In this document: in pieces, positions 45,445 to 54,850 of the stretch
Position numbering within the stretch: position 1 is the first letter of the stretch
Layout of the letters: every line of letters starts with the position of its first letter
Assembly (NCBI RefSeq): GCF_003340475.1
Contig: NZ_QBKA01000002.1
Location: 2,055,501-2,119,500 of the forward strand
Source: Alteripontixanthobacter maritimus
GTDB lineage: Bacteria > Pseudomonadota > Alphaproteobacteria > Sphingomonadales > Sphingomonadaceae
DNA length: 64,000 bases
Direction: 5' to 3'
Notes under the pieces: model-generated
What the model was told of the DNA's origin: nothing
The model's database searches: none
The model's input: the letters and a program-made list of their open reading frames with translations, nothing else
Translations under genes and position numbers: made by a program

Positions 45445-46416
45445 CTAATCCTCATTCATGACCTTCTCCATTTGCCAATTGCAGTAGGAACAAAGCCCTC
45501 CATCTAGCCCGTCCAAAAAATCCTGCACGGTTATTTCGTTTCCACACCGGCTGCATTCGGAACTGTAATCCAACGGTTCATTGCAGTTCGCGCAGACGTC
45601 TTCACCTTCGACTAAGGCGTCCCGTCCACACGCTGGGCAGGCGTATACCGGACCATCCTCGCCCGCGTCTTTGTGGCGAATGTAGGCTTCGGCTCCGTAG
45701 AGGTCTTCGATTACCAGCTCAATTACATCGGCTAAATCGGGAAGATCCCCGCAGATGCGGCATCGCAGTTCAACACAGTCTTGAGCCTCATTATCGGGAT
45801 CGGTTTGCTCGACCAGTTCAGACTTACATGCAACACATTGAATCGAAGCATCCGCCAGGCTGGGGGAATGCCACGCCACATTCTCGAGTGTAGCCCGTGC
45901 CTCCCGTAATTCCTGATCATAAAGGTCCTTGGTATCTAGCATGGTAGTCCATGCGTCACCGAGAAGGTCTGTTGGGTTTTCGTCCATCTGCCGGAAGAGG
46001 GATGCAGCCACAGGGAAGCCCTTACTGATCGCTGCCCTGATCGCAGTTGCAGATTCGTCTGTGTAGTGGTGCTCCATATCGTTGCGAATTCTGTTGAGGG
46101 CCTTGAGCGCTCTGTGATCGATGTTGACGCCGAAATCCTTGGCGCGATTACCAATCTGTTGGAAGTCTACGGTAGTGTGCCCGACTCGCTCCATCTCAAT
46201 GCCCCCTGAGCCATTCGGGACAGGTTTCAGCCTCGCACCTATGACAAGCTCTGGATCAGCCCTTGGTGCCGCGCGAATAAGGGCCTCTTTCGCAAGAAGC
46301 AGAACACCTGCGTAAAAATTGCGAACGGCAGATATATCTCGGTCAGGGTCTTGCTGGCGAAAGTCCTCTACACCCATGCGGATAGACGCGACCGCGTTGT
46401 CGAATAGCGATGGCAT
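45445..46416 (-). CDS. HEPN-like protein with C-terminal zinc ribbons
   Basis: The protein of about 323 residues starts behind AGGAG. The first 180 residues are helical and contain NRIRNDMEHHYTDE, an R-x4-H motif as in HEPN RNases, plus RNFYAGVLLLAKEALIRAAP. The C-terminal 130 residues hold several CxxC pairs (CVACKSE, CRICGD, CPACGRDAL, CANCNE, CSRCGNE, CSYCNW), forming two or three zinc ribbons. HEPN proteins are common in abortive-infection and toxin systems. It is divergent from the methyltransferase gene, with about 100 bases between starts. A defence role is inferred. Confidence 0.65.
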   Translation of the reverse strand: MPSLFDNAVASIRMGVEDFRQQDPDRDISAVRNFYAGVLLLAKEALIRAAPRADPELVIGARLKPVPNGSGGIEMERVGHTTVDFQQIGNRAKDFGVNIDHRALKALNRIRNDMEHHYTDESATAIRAAISKGFPVAASLFRQMDENPTDLLGDAWTTMLDTKDLYDQELREARATLENVAWHSPSLADASIQCVACKSELVEQTDPDNEAQDCVELRCRICGDLPDLADVIELVIEDLYGAEAYIRHKDAGEDGPVYACPACGRDALVEGEDVCANCNEPLDYSSECSRCGNEITVQDFLDGLDGGLCSYCNWQMEKVMNED

Positions 46417-46518
46417 CATTTTCTCCTAAATTTACCGCACAATAGGCATTTAATGTGCCTTGGTCCCTACAATAAGAACCCTGTGGCGGAACAACGCAAT
46501 GCGTCCTATCGGTCAAGC

Positions 46519-49290
46519 ATGAACCCCGTTGAGATCGAAGAAGCCGTCACTGGGCTTGCCGAAGAGCCGTTTGATCGAGCCGAGTTCCCTTTCCAGTTCC
46601 TCGCCGCTTTCGGGAACAAGAAGACGACAATCAGCAGGCTGCGGAAGGGCAACACCAACCAGTCCGACATTGCGGGCGGTGTGCTCCAACGCAGCAACAT
46701 CCACATTGCCACCTGCGATTCCGGCACGGTCGGCCAGACGCTCACCGCTCTACGCGACAGTCCGAAGACCGGCACCAACAAAGCGAAGTTCATCCTCGCC
46801 ACCGATGGGGAGGAGTTTCAGGCCGAAGACTTGATCAGCGGTGAAACTGTCGCCTGCGACTTTGCCGATTTCCCGAACCACTTTGGCTTCTTCCTGCCGC
46901 TGGCGGGCATCACTACGGTTCAGCAGATCCGCGAAAGCTCGTTCGACATCCGCGCGACCAGTCGGCTCAACCGGCTCTATGTCACGTTGCTGCAAGACAA
47001 TCCCGAATGGGCAAGCCCGGAACGCCGCACTGACATGAACCACTTTATGGCGCGGCTGATCTTCTGCTTCTTCGCCGAGGATACGGACATCTTTCACGCT
47101 GGATACCAGTTCACCGAAACTGTTGAGCGTATGAGTTCGGGTGCGCATGAGATCACGCATGAGGTGATCGGCGAACTCTTCCGTGCCATGAATACCAAGC
47201 ATGCGGATCGGACGGCACAGGGCATCAAGACTTGGGCAGGCGGCTTCCCCTATGTAAACGGCAATCTGTTCGGCGGCGACCACGCGCTCAAGAAGCGAAG
47301 CGGTAGCGCAGAAATGGAGGTTCCGCGTTTCAGCAAAATAGCCCGGTCCTATCTCATCCACATCGGCAATCTCGACTGGACGAAGATCAACCCGGACATC
47401 TTCGGCAGCATGATTCAGGCTGTAGCCGACGATGAGGAGCGCGGCGCGCTCGGCATGCACTACACCAGCGTGCCGAACATCCTGAAAGTGCTCAATCCGC
47501 TGCTCCTTGATGATCTGCGCAGCCATCTGGAAGAGGCGGGGGACAATGCGCGCAAGCTGCTCAACCTGCGCAATCGCATGGCCAAGATCAGGGTGTTCGA
47601 TCCGGCCTGCGGCAGCGGCAACTTCCTCGTCATCGCTTACAAGGAGATGCGGGAGATTGAGGCCGAGATCAATCAACGGCGCGGTGAGCCTGACCGCAAA
47701 ACCGAAATGCCGCTGACGAATTTTCGCGGCATCGAATACCGGAGCTTTCCAGCAGAAGTCGCTCGGCTCGCGCTCATCATCGCCGAGTATCAGTGCGATG
47801 TTCTCTATCGTGGGCAGAAGGAAGCATTAGCCGAATTTCTACCGCTCGATTCAGAAAACTGGATAACTTCGGGTAATGCTCTTCGGCTCGACTGGTTGAG
47901 CATCTGCCCACCGACTGGGACGGGTGTAAAGGTGCGCGGGGATGATCTGTTCGAGACCCCGCTCGACCAGTCTGAGATCGATTTCGAGAATGCCGGTGGC
48001 GAGACCTACCTTTGCGGCAACCCACCATATCTCGGTAGCCTGAACAGAAACACCGAGCAACAGGAGGATATGGATCGAGTATTCGGATCAATTTCCAAAA
48101 ATTACAAAGATTTGGATTATGTCGCTGCATGGTTTCTCAAGGCCGCTCAGTTTGGGCTAGCCACCAAAGCAGATGCGGCTTTCGTTGCAACGAAGTCAAT
48201 TTGTCAGGGCGAGCAGGTTGAGATGCTTTGGGGGCCATTATTTAAAATGGGGTTCAGTATAAAATTTGCTCATCGGCCATTCCACTGGGCTAATTTGGCA
48301 TCTAATAAGGCCGGGGTTACTTGCGTGATCGTCGGAATATCTAATGATGGGCCCGAAACCGCTCTTCTGTATGACGAAGGTGCTTTGTTGGAATGCCGTA
48401 ATATCGGCCCATATCTTATCCCCATGAGCAATGTGATTGTCAGGAAGTCGTCACAGGCGATCCATTCACTTTCGAAGATGGACTATGGTAACAAGCCAAC
48501 AGACGGCGGAAATCTGATCCTCCGAAAAGACGAAAAGGATAGGTTGATCGCCGAGTGCCCAGATGCCGCAAAGTTCGTCCGTGGTTACATGGGATCGCAA
48601 GAATTTATCCGATCGACTGCCCGATATTGCATATGGGTGGAGGACGACTGTCTAGAAGAAGCAGACCACATTCCCGAACTTCATCGTCGCTTCAATGCAG
48701 TCCGTAAATTGCGATCTGCCAGCGTTGGTTCTCAAGCGAACGCAAATGCATCGACACCTCATCGCTTTGTTTTTGCTCCTCATAGGTCAGGGATTGCAAT
48801 CATCATTCCGAGAGTGTCATCGGAACGAAGACCCTATCTTCCGGTGGGGTTTGTGGACGATTCGACAATAGTCTCTGATGGTGCGGCGGTGATCTACGAA
48901 GCAGAAGTGCCTCTTTTTTCGATCTTAGCAAGTAGGATGCATCAACAATGGGTGGCGACGGTTTGCTCTCGAATGAGAATGGATTATCGCTATTCAAATA
49001 CCCTTGGCTGGAACACTTTCCCGCTCCCCAAGCTAACCGAGCAGAACAAGACCGACCTAACCCGCTGCGCCGAGAACATCCTACTCGCACGCGAGGCGCA
49101 TTTCCCGGCGACCATTGCAGACCTCTACGATCCCGAGGCCATGCCCGAAGACCTCCGCCGCGCGCATGAGGAAAACGACGAGGTGCTCGAACGCATCTAC
49201 ATCGGTCGCCGCTTCCGCAACGACACAGAACGCCTCGAAAAACTGTTCGAACTCTACACCAAGATGACCGGCAAGAAGGCAGCGGCATGA
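46519..49290 (+). CDS. N6-adenine DNA methyltransferase, MmeI/YeeA type
   Basis: The protein of 923 residues (start ATG 46519; the GTG at 46453 lacks a ribosome site and family-like sequence) has methyltransferase motif I VFDPACGSGNFL (359-370) and motif IV NPPY (501-504), with a long C-terminal target-recognition region. The N-terminal 300 residues look like the MmeI/YeeA helper domain but show no PD-ExK triad, so a nuclease would have to come from another gene. It is the first gene of a same-strand run that includes an AlbA_2 ATPase, a helicase and two GIY-YIG-like proteins. It is likely the self-protection arm of a restriction-like system. Confidence 0.88.
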   Translation: MNPVEIEEAVTGLAEEPFDRAEFPFQFLAAFGNKKTTISRLRKGNTNQSDIAGGVLQRSNIHIATCDSGTVGQTLTALRDSPKTGTNKAKFILATDGEEFQAEDLISGETVACDFADFPNHFGFFLPLAGITTVQQIRESSFDIRATSRLNRLYVTLLQDNPEWASPERRTDMNHFMARLIFCFFAEDTDIFHAGYQFTETVERMSSGAHEITHEVIGELFRAMNTKHADRTAQGIKTWAGGFPYVNGNLFGGDHALKKRSGSAEMEVPRFSKIARSYLIHIGNLDWTKINPDIFGSMIQAVADDEERGALGMHYTSVPNILKVLNPLLLDDLRSHLEEAGDNARKLLNLRNRMAKIRVFDPACGSGNFLVIAYKEMREIEAEINQRRGEPDRKTEMPLTNFRGIEYRSFPAEVARLALIIAEYQCDVLYRGQKEALAEFLPLDSENWITSGNALRLDWLSICPPTGTGVKVRGDDLFETPLDQSEIDFENAGGETYLCGNPPYLGSLNRNTEQQEDMDRVFGSISKNYKDLDYVAAWFLKAAQFGLATKADAAFVATKSICQGEQVEMLWGPLFKMGFSIKFAHRPFHWANLASNKAGVTCVIVGISNDGPETALLYDEGALLECRNIGPYLIPMSNVIVRKSSQAIHSLSKMDYGNKPTDGGNLILRKDEKDRLIAECPDAAKFVRGYMGSQEFIRSTARYCIWVEDDCLEEADHIPELHRRFNAVRKLRSASVGSQANANASTPHRFVFAPHRSGIAIIIPRVSSERRPYLPVGFVDDSTIVSDGAAVIYEAEVPLFSILASRMHQQWVATVCSRMRMDYRYSNTLGWNTFPLPKLTEQNKTDLTRCAENILLAREAHFPATIADLYDPEAMPEDLRRAHEENDEVLERIYIGRRFRNDTERLEKLFELYTKMTGKKAAA

Positions 49291-50046
49291 GCAGCGATAA
49301 CCTAGACCAGAGTTGGAGCGCCTCAACCGTCTGCGTGAAGCTGGTGTCTTGTCTGACAGTGAGTTCGAACAACAAAAGCAATCGATCCTTACAGGGCAAA
49401 CAGCGTCGCGCGTTCCGCGACAAGCCCTGTTGGGCGGTGCGGCGATTGTAGCCGTTATTGGCGTAGCCATTCTCGCGTTCTTCTTGAACCCAAATGGCGA
49501 TCCGGTCGATGCATCTGCCTCTGCCCTGCCACCCGTTGAATCTTCGATCATTTCACAATCAGAACCGCCTGTTCCGATCGCCTCTGCAAGTCCCGAGGCA
49601 GCCCCAGCGATTTCTGCGCATGACCGCTTGAGCTTTGCGACCTCCGACGAGGTGATCGGGTCAAACCCGCCTATCTCGAAGAGCGACTTGGTGTGCCGAG
49701 GGAAAAAAGCGCTGGTCATTTGGCATTCGAACTCGGCAGTTGCACCGTGTATTATTGGTCTGCGGGAAGCCGCATCACCGGTTTCACCGTTGATGTAGGC
49801 CCGTCTTGTTCACCCACCATTCGCGGCACCCGCATCGGCCCCCGCACCACATTCGGCAAAATTCTCAACCGGGACAATTTGGGCCAGTTCACCGCCGATT
49901 GCATATACAGTTGTGGTAATGCCGCCGATCCAGTCGTTGGTTTGACCTACCGTGCCAGCCATGCAACCGGCTTTATTTCCGTTCAATATTCGACATCCGC
50001 AGATCAATCTGATGAGGCAATCGAACTGTGGGAGCGGGAAGTGTGA
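49287..50046 (+). pseudogene. SHOCT-domain membrane protein split over frames
   Basis: An ATG overlapping the methyltransferase stop begins MSSDNLDQ. One frame over, this continues as LERLNRLREAGVLSDSEFEQ, the SHOCT motif. A membrane helix (LLGGAAIVAVIGVAILAFFL) and a Pro/Ala/Ser linker follow. At about 49700 the frame changes again to GHLAFELGSCTVYYWSAGSR ... VGLTYRASHATGFISVQY, ending at 50046. Two frame changes in one short gene suggest decay, though each could be a sequencing error. SHOCT proteins often have oligomerisation or membrane roles. Confidence 0.6.
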
Positions 50047-50254
50047 AGAGAATTGGGGTTGAGCGAATATGAGTCTCCGCCAGACTTCGAGCCCTTCAAT
50101 TGCGTGAGCAATTCGCCTGCAAATGTGCGTCGACTCATGCCGAACATCATGGTGAGGAGTATCTCGGTAAGTCGCGATCAGGCGGGACGATGCCCGTGAC
50201 TTGGCTCGTATCAAGGACCGAGCTTAGAGATTGCTTCTGGAAGAGCCGTTTCTG

Positions 50255-50683
50255 ATGTTCGAGCCAGTCCCCTACACTCAGCTCAACTCGCGACAGAAAG
50301 AGAACTACAACTTCCACAAGGTCGCTGCGCGTCTGGCTGATTACGGCTTTCACTGTCTGCGGCTCACAGACGACTGGCAGGGTGCAGACTTCATCGCTTG
50401 TCATATCGATGGGCAGACCTTCCTTAAGGTGCAGTTGAAGGGGCGGCTTTGTCTCGACAAGAAATACATCGGCAAGGACATCCATATCGCCTTCCTTCAT
50501 GGCGATGATTGCTTCCTCTACCCGCACGATGAATTACTGGCGACCGTCATAGCCAGCGGGGCTCTGAACGAGGAGAGTGAGCGCTGGCGGGATCACGGGC
50601 AGCGCCATTGGCCTCAGCCACCGGCTTGGGGTTTCAAGTTTCTTTCCGAATACAAGATAATCGATAAGAAGGCGGTGTCATGA
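50255..50683 (+). CDS. Putative PD-(D/E)XK-like nuclease subunit
   Basis: The 142-residue protein from ATG 50255 (GGAAGAG ribosome site) has WQGADFIACHIDGQTFLKVQ followed by LKGR. This is a D...QxK pattern as in nuclease folds of the PD-(D/E)XK group, with an upstream LNSRQKENYNFHKVAARLAD helix. Its stop overlaps the AlbA_2 gene start (ATGA), so the two are translated together. It is likely a nuclease or DNA-binding accessory of the operon; catalytic ability is not certain. Confidence 0.55.
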   Translation: MFEPVPYTQLNSRQKENYNFHKVAARLADYGFHCLRLTDDWQGADFIACHIDGQTFLKVQLKGRLCLDKKYIGKDIHIAFLHGDDCFLYPHDELLATVIASGALNEESERWRDHGQRHWPQPPAWGFKFLSEYKIIDKKAVS

Positions 50684-52173
50684 GCAACGCTACCCCGCCA
50701 CCGCCGACCGCAACTCCCACCGAGGAAACACGACAGCTCGCTCTGATCGGCGATCTGCGTGCGCTGCCCGCCGAAACGTCATGGGTCGAGTTCAAGGAGA
50801 ACAATGATAGTGCCGAGATGATCGGCAAGCTGATCTCGGCATTGTCGAATTCCGCACGGCTCGCCGACCAGCATTTCGCCTATGTCGTATGGGGCATTCG
50901 GGATGGCGACCATGCGCCTGTCGGCACAAGCTTCGAGCCGTCATCGGCCAAGCATAAGGATCAGCCGCTGGAATTCTGGCTCAGCCAGCACCTGCAGCCA
51001 GCGATCGCCTTCAGCTTCAAAAGTCTCGACTACCACGGCAATCAGCTTGTTATGCTGGAAATCCCGGCAGCGGCTACGAGCCCGGTCGAGTTTGACCGAA
51101 CGGCCTACATTCGTGTTGGCAGCGCCACACCGCGTCTTTCCGATCACCCTGAGCGGCAGAAGCTCCTGTGGTCAAAGCTACAGCCTTATGCTTGGGAAAC
51201 TGGCGTAGGCGCTCAGTTCCTTAGCGGCGATGAGGTGTTGGCGAAGTTGGATCACACCAGCTATTTCGAGCTTACTGAGCAACCCCTTCCTGATAATCGC
51301 GACGGGATATTTGATCGCTTGCAGGCTGATCGGCTGATTGAGGTCGATGTTGGTGGTAAGTGGAACATCACCAATCTCGGGGCGATCTTGTTTGCAAAGC
51401 AATTGTCGGAGTTTTCACCTTCGATCGCACGAAAGGCCGTTCGGTTTGTTGCATATGAAGGCAACAATCGCGCAACCAAGGTGACGCATCGTCGTGACGG
51501 GCAGAAGGGCTATGCCTGCGGTTTTTCTGGCCTCGCCGATTACATCGACGCTCTGCTGCCCAGCAATGAGCATATCGGCAAGGCGTTTAGAGAGGAGGAG
51601 TCTCTCTATCCATCAATCGCCATTCGCGAATTGATTGCCAACGCGCTCATTCACCAAGACATGACGATCACGGGCGCAGGGCCGCTGATCGAATTGTTCA
51701 AAGATCGCCTTGAGATTACCAATCCGGGCGAGCCTTTGGTCAGCCCAGATCGCTTTCTCGATTCACCGCCACGCTCGCGGAATGAGGCGCTTGCATCGTT
51801 GATGCGTCGGATGCGGCTTTGTGAAGAGCAGGGAACCGGGATCGACAAGGTTCTGGCTTCGGCAGAGCTGCATCAACTTCCGCCGCCAGATTTTCAGAAT
51901 GTCGATACTGCCGTGCGCGCGACACTGTTCGCCCCGCGCCGCTTTGCGGACATGACACAGGAAGAGCGTGTGCGTGCATGTTATCAGCATGCGGCGCTGA
52001 AATATGTTAGTGGTGAGCGGATGACGAATTCTAGTTTGCGTGAACGCTTTGGGATCGCAGAGCACAATGCTTCGCAAGCTTCTGGGGTTATCCGTATGGC
52101 TCAAGATGAAGGGCAAATTCGTCCAGCTGACCCAGAGCACCCGCGTGCTGGCTATGTTCCGCATTGGGCTTAG
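50680..52173 (+). CDS. AlbA_2 (Schlafen-like) / RecG-C-terminal ATP-binding protein
   Basis: The 497-residue protein has an N-terminal AlbA_2 domain (TSWVEFKENNDSAEMIGKLI, ALSNSARLADQHFAYVVWGI, residues about 25-140). A C-terminal GHKL-like ATPase region follows (IRELIANALIHQDMTITGAG, LIELFKDRLEITNPGEP, EEQGTGIDKVL), then a winged-helix tail. Such proteins are often labelled 'ATP-dependent DNA helicase RecG-like' although they lack helicase motifs. They frequently occur in defence islands. It is coupled to the nuclease-like gene upstream. Confidence 0.85.
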   Translation: MSNATPPPPTATPTEETRQLALIGDLRALPAETSWVEFKENNDSAEMIGKLISALSNSARLADQHFAYVVWGIRDGDHAPVGTSFEPSSAKHKDQPLEFWLSQHLQPAIAFSFKSLDYHGNQLVMLEIPAAATSPVEFDRTAYIRVGSATPRLSDHPERQKLLWSKLQPYAWETGVGAQFLSGDEVLAKLDHTSYFELTEQPLPDNRDGIFDRLQADRLIEVDVGGKWNITNLGAILFAKQLSEFSPSIARKAVRFVAYEGNNRATKVTHRRDGQKGYACGFSGLADYIDALLPSNEHIGKAFREEESLYPSIAIRELIANALIHQDMTITGAGPLIELFKDRLEITNPGEPLVSPDRFLDSPPRSRNEALASLMRRMRLCEEQGTGIDKVLASAELHQLPPPDFQNVDTAVRATLFAPRRFADMTQEERVRACYQHAALKYVSGERMTNSSLRERFGIAEHNASQASGVIRMAQDEGQIRPADPEHPRAGYVPHWA

Positions 52174-52183
52174 CCTGTGGAAA

Positions 52184-52302
52184 GTTTTGATCGTGTTTTG
52201 ATTTTGGGCTTCGAAAGCCAGCTTTGGAAATGGGAATAAACAGGAAAAAGAGGGAATTCCCTTGGGAAAGAACGCAAATTTGGTTTTGATCGTGTTTTGA
52301 TT
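52184..52302. repeat. Pair of 20-bp direct repeats in the operon gap
   Basis: GTTTTGATCGTGTTTTGATT occurs at 52184-52203 and 52283-52302. Each copy holds TTTTGAT twice, 11 bases apart, so four units face the same side of the helix in pairs. A GGGAATTCCC palindrome lies between them. They may be operator sites before the gene at 52384. Confidence 0.65.
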
Positions 52303-52383
52303 GGAAAGATGGATTGAACGGATGAAGGCTTCAAAAAGGGGCTAGAATGCCTTTCAGCAAAGAGTGATGAGAGATTGAACTAA

Positions 52384-53571
52384 ATGATGCAAGAAAGCCG
52401 CCATCCGGGATGGGATAAGCAAGCGATCAATCAAATCGCGCGCGATGAATATGGCGGCCTTGATGCGATGTTCGAAGCGCATGGGTGGGAAAAGGGAGAA
52501 CGCACTTTCGGCCAGATCGCACCGACGAAGGTTGTGGAGACCTATGGGAGCGTCGATTCATTCGTGAAGGCACACGCAGATGGCCGAGCGCTCAACCCCA
52601 TGCTGAATGTTGAAACAGCTTTCAGAACCGATCCGCCACAGATCTTTCTCAAAAGTTTCCACGGGTTCACGCCAGAAAATTGGGGCTTCCTTGGCTTCAC
52701 CGAAGCATTTGCGCGCGATAAATTTGTTCGCGAAAGCAAGCCGGGTGCTTTGTTAATTGTCGCAGGCACATCCAAAGCGCCCGATGCAAGCGAACGATTG
52801 CGAGTGCTCGGAATGCAGCAGCAAACTCATATCCACGGCACTAAGTGGGACTATCTGGCACCTCACCGCCACGACGAGGAGCGGAACGACCCCGATCGTG
52901 TGAATGGTTGGATTCACGGACTCAAAGCGATCCGGGCTTGGAAAATTCCTGCGGAGGAAAGGCCGTTCGTTCGCGACACCTTTCCAGAAACACATAACGG
53001 CGGGAAGAATGGAACGGCGATCGGAGCATACGGCATGCAGATCACTTTTCAGGAAGCTCAACGCTTCCTCAAACTGCCGATATTTGAGACCGACATATAC
53101 GGCGGAGAACCTGTCGAAGCTCTACTGTCGGGGCCTGCAGCTACGGTGCTCAGGCCGAGCAGGCCGGGACCGGTTTCGCAATCGGGATATATGGTCCGTG
53201 AAGCCGAAGGGCCGAAACACCTCTACATTCTTCGACTGCATGGCGATGAGGAGAGCTTCCTAGGCTATGGGGCTCAGGGCCGCTCGATCGTGAAGGTTGG
53301 CTTTTCTGTCAGCCCTCAGACCCGACGCGACGCACATAACAAAACACTGCCTGCCTGCGCGTTCGCATGGCAAATCGAGAACTCAACCTATGCCGAGAAG
53401 CGTGCTCCATTCCCGTCATCAAACCACGCCATAGCGGGGGAGAATGCGATGAAGGGCTTGCTCTATCATGAAGGAAAGTCACTCGGTGGTGAATTTTTTC
53501 TCGCTGACCAACAGTCGATAAAGCGTGCTTGGCAAGCAGCGATCAAAGCTGCTGAGAACTGGAAGTCATAA
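52384..53571 (+). CDS. GIY-YIG-like C-terminal domain protein, novel N-terminus
   Basis: The 395-residue protein carries, from about residue 280, HLYILRLHGDEESFLGYGAQ, SIVKVGFSVSPQTRRDAHN and GENAMKGLLYHE. This fits the T5orf172/GIY-YIG layout (Y-I-L, KvGfs.sp..R...hN, late Glu). The first 250 residues, with PPQIFLKSFHGFTPENWGFL and GALLIVAGTSKAPDASERLR, are not a family I recognise. They could be a PUA/EVE-like reader of modified bases, which is speculation. It lies 210 bases after the AlbA_2 gene, behind direct repeats. Its GC content is lower than in the housekeeping part of the window. Confidence 0.6.
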   Translation: MMQESRHPGWDKQAINQIARDEYGGLDAMFEAHGWEKGERTFGQIAPTKVVETYGSVDSFVKAHADGRALNPMLNVETAFRTDPPQIFLKSFHGFTPENWGFLGFTEAFARDKFVRESKPGALLIVAGTSKAPDASERLRVLGMQQQTHIHGTKWDYLAPHRHDEERNDPDRVNGWIHGLKAIRAWKIPAEERPFVRDTFPETHNGGKNGTAIGAYGMQITFQEAQRFLKLPIFETDIYGGEPVEALLSGPAATVLRPSRPGPVSQSGYMVREAEGPKHLYILRLHGDEESFLGYGAQGRSIVKVGFSVSPQTRRDAHNKTLPACAFAWQIENSTYAEKRAPFPSSNHAIAGENAMKGLLYHEGKSLGGEFFLADQQSIKRAWQAAIKAAENWKS

Positions 53572-53597
53572 TCACGTCCAAACTCATCCCAGAGATT

Positions 53598-53729
53598 TCC
53601 ACCGTGCGCATGGTGAACTGGGCGAAGTGCTCGAGCGCGTCTATATCGGTCGCTGCTTCCGTCAGTGCCCAATTCCTTGAAAAACTGATCGACTTATACA
53701 ACAAAATGACCGGGAAGAAGGTGGCATGA
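53598..53729 (+). pseudogene. Duplicated 3' fragment of the methyltransferase gene
   Basis: With one frame change it reads PRDFHRAHGELGEVLERVYI, GRCFRQ and QFLEKLIDLYNKMTGKKVA, then stop. The end of the intact methyltransferase reads PEDLRRAHEENDEVLERIYI, GRRFRN and RLEKLFELYTKMTGKKAAA. The fragment is diverged, not a fresh copy, and marks where a second methyltransferase gene once ended. Confidence 0.8.
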
Positions 53730-53739
53730 TCACGATCCT

Positions 53740-54795
53740 TTGGCAGCTTGCCTGAAAAGCATTGGGGTGAACATTTGCGATCAGTGCGGACACATTATCC
53801 ACTTTCGGTTCATCGATGGAACTGTGAAGCCCTTGCACCTCAAAGGCGGTTGCTCTGACAAAGGTTCTGTCGATGCGACTAACAGTCTTCGCAGAACTTA
53901 TACGGGGGAATGCCGAAAGACCAACTGCCCCGAATGTCGGGGTGAAGTGTATTTCATCCGCCGTAATAAGGGCAGTGTGTGGATTGACCCACCACTTGGT
54001 CCACCATGGGATCGGCATGAGTGCATGGATCGTGCGAAGATCGGGTATAAAGCCGCAGCGAATTTAACAAATTCCCTTCGGACCGATTTACCGGACAATG
54101 GCAAAGATCGAGACTATATATTTGGCGTCGTGATAGCCTCCGAAATTAGCGAAGATCGACGCCGGACTCTTCTGACAATTGCAGCGGGCGAGCCAGAGAG
54201 TCTTGTTGTTCTGGTATCTGGTGGAGCAGATTCCTTTCTGGAAAAATTCGTCAGGATTGATGGCGCTCAATCGCGACTATTCAGCGCAGGTGACAAACGC
54301 ATATTTCTTTCGATTGTTGGTGCTGCGACTATACCGATTGGATTGAAATCGTCGGGTGAACCCATGCTCGAGCTGATATCCTTTCGCCGCGCCAAAAAGG
54401 CAGTCCAAACCGAAGCGCAAAGAATCGCAATTGCGAGAGGGAAACTCGCGATAAGATACGAGAGAGAGGGGTTGCAGGCTTCATGGAGTATAGGCGAATT
54501 CGTCCAATTGCTTGGTGTATTGGGCGGCTCGAAGAAAGATGAGTTAGCTCAAATCACGGCGTTAAGGATACTCAAGCACTTAATGAAAACGGGTGATTGC
54601 TCGGCATTGGCGAAGCTTGCTGTGGAACTGTCGCCTGATCGTCGCGACCGCTTGAAAGTTTGGCTGAAAGAATACTCGCCAATCAAATTGAGTTTGGACA
54701 CTCAACCAATTATGGCTCGGTTTAATCGGCATTCAGAGCGGAGTTTTGCAATCAAAGAAGCTGCAGAAAATCCATTCTATAAAATGCCAAAATAA
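53740..54795 (+). CDS. Hypothetical zinc-finger-like protein
   Basis: A frame of up to 351 codons with no ATG near its front: TTG at 53740 or GTG at 53767 (before NICDQCGHIIHFRFIDG) would be the start. The N-terminal 90 residues have Cys/His pairs (CDQCGH, CRKTNCPECRG, HECMD) like a zinc ribbon. The middle has an alpha/beta stretch (LLTIAAGEPESLVVLVSGGA) and the end is helical and basic. It is AT-richer than its neighbours. It sits between the methyltransferase fragment and the helicase. No family recognised. Confidence 0.6.
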   Translation: MAACLKSIGVNICDQCGHIIHFRFIDGTVKPLHLKGGCSDKGSVDATNSLRRTYTGECRKTNCPECRGEVYFIRRNKGSVWIDPPLGPPWDRHECMDRAKIGYKAAANLTNSLRTDLPDNGKDRDYIFGVVIASEISEDRRRTLLTIAAGEPESLVVLVSGGADSFLEKFVRIDGAQSRLFSAGDKRIFLSIVGAATIPIGLKSSGEPMLELISFRRAKKAVQTEAQRIAIARGKLAIRYEREGLQASWSIGEFVQLLGVLGGSKKDELAQITALRILKHLMKTGDCSALAKLAVELSPDRRDRLKVWLKEYSPIKLSLDTQPIMARFNRHSERSFAIKEAAENPFYKMPK

Positions 54796-54850
54796 GATCA
54801 TCGGAGGCCACTAGAATGTTGCATGGGACTAAGTTCGGGGGAGCGCTTAA

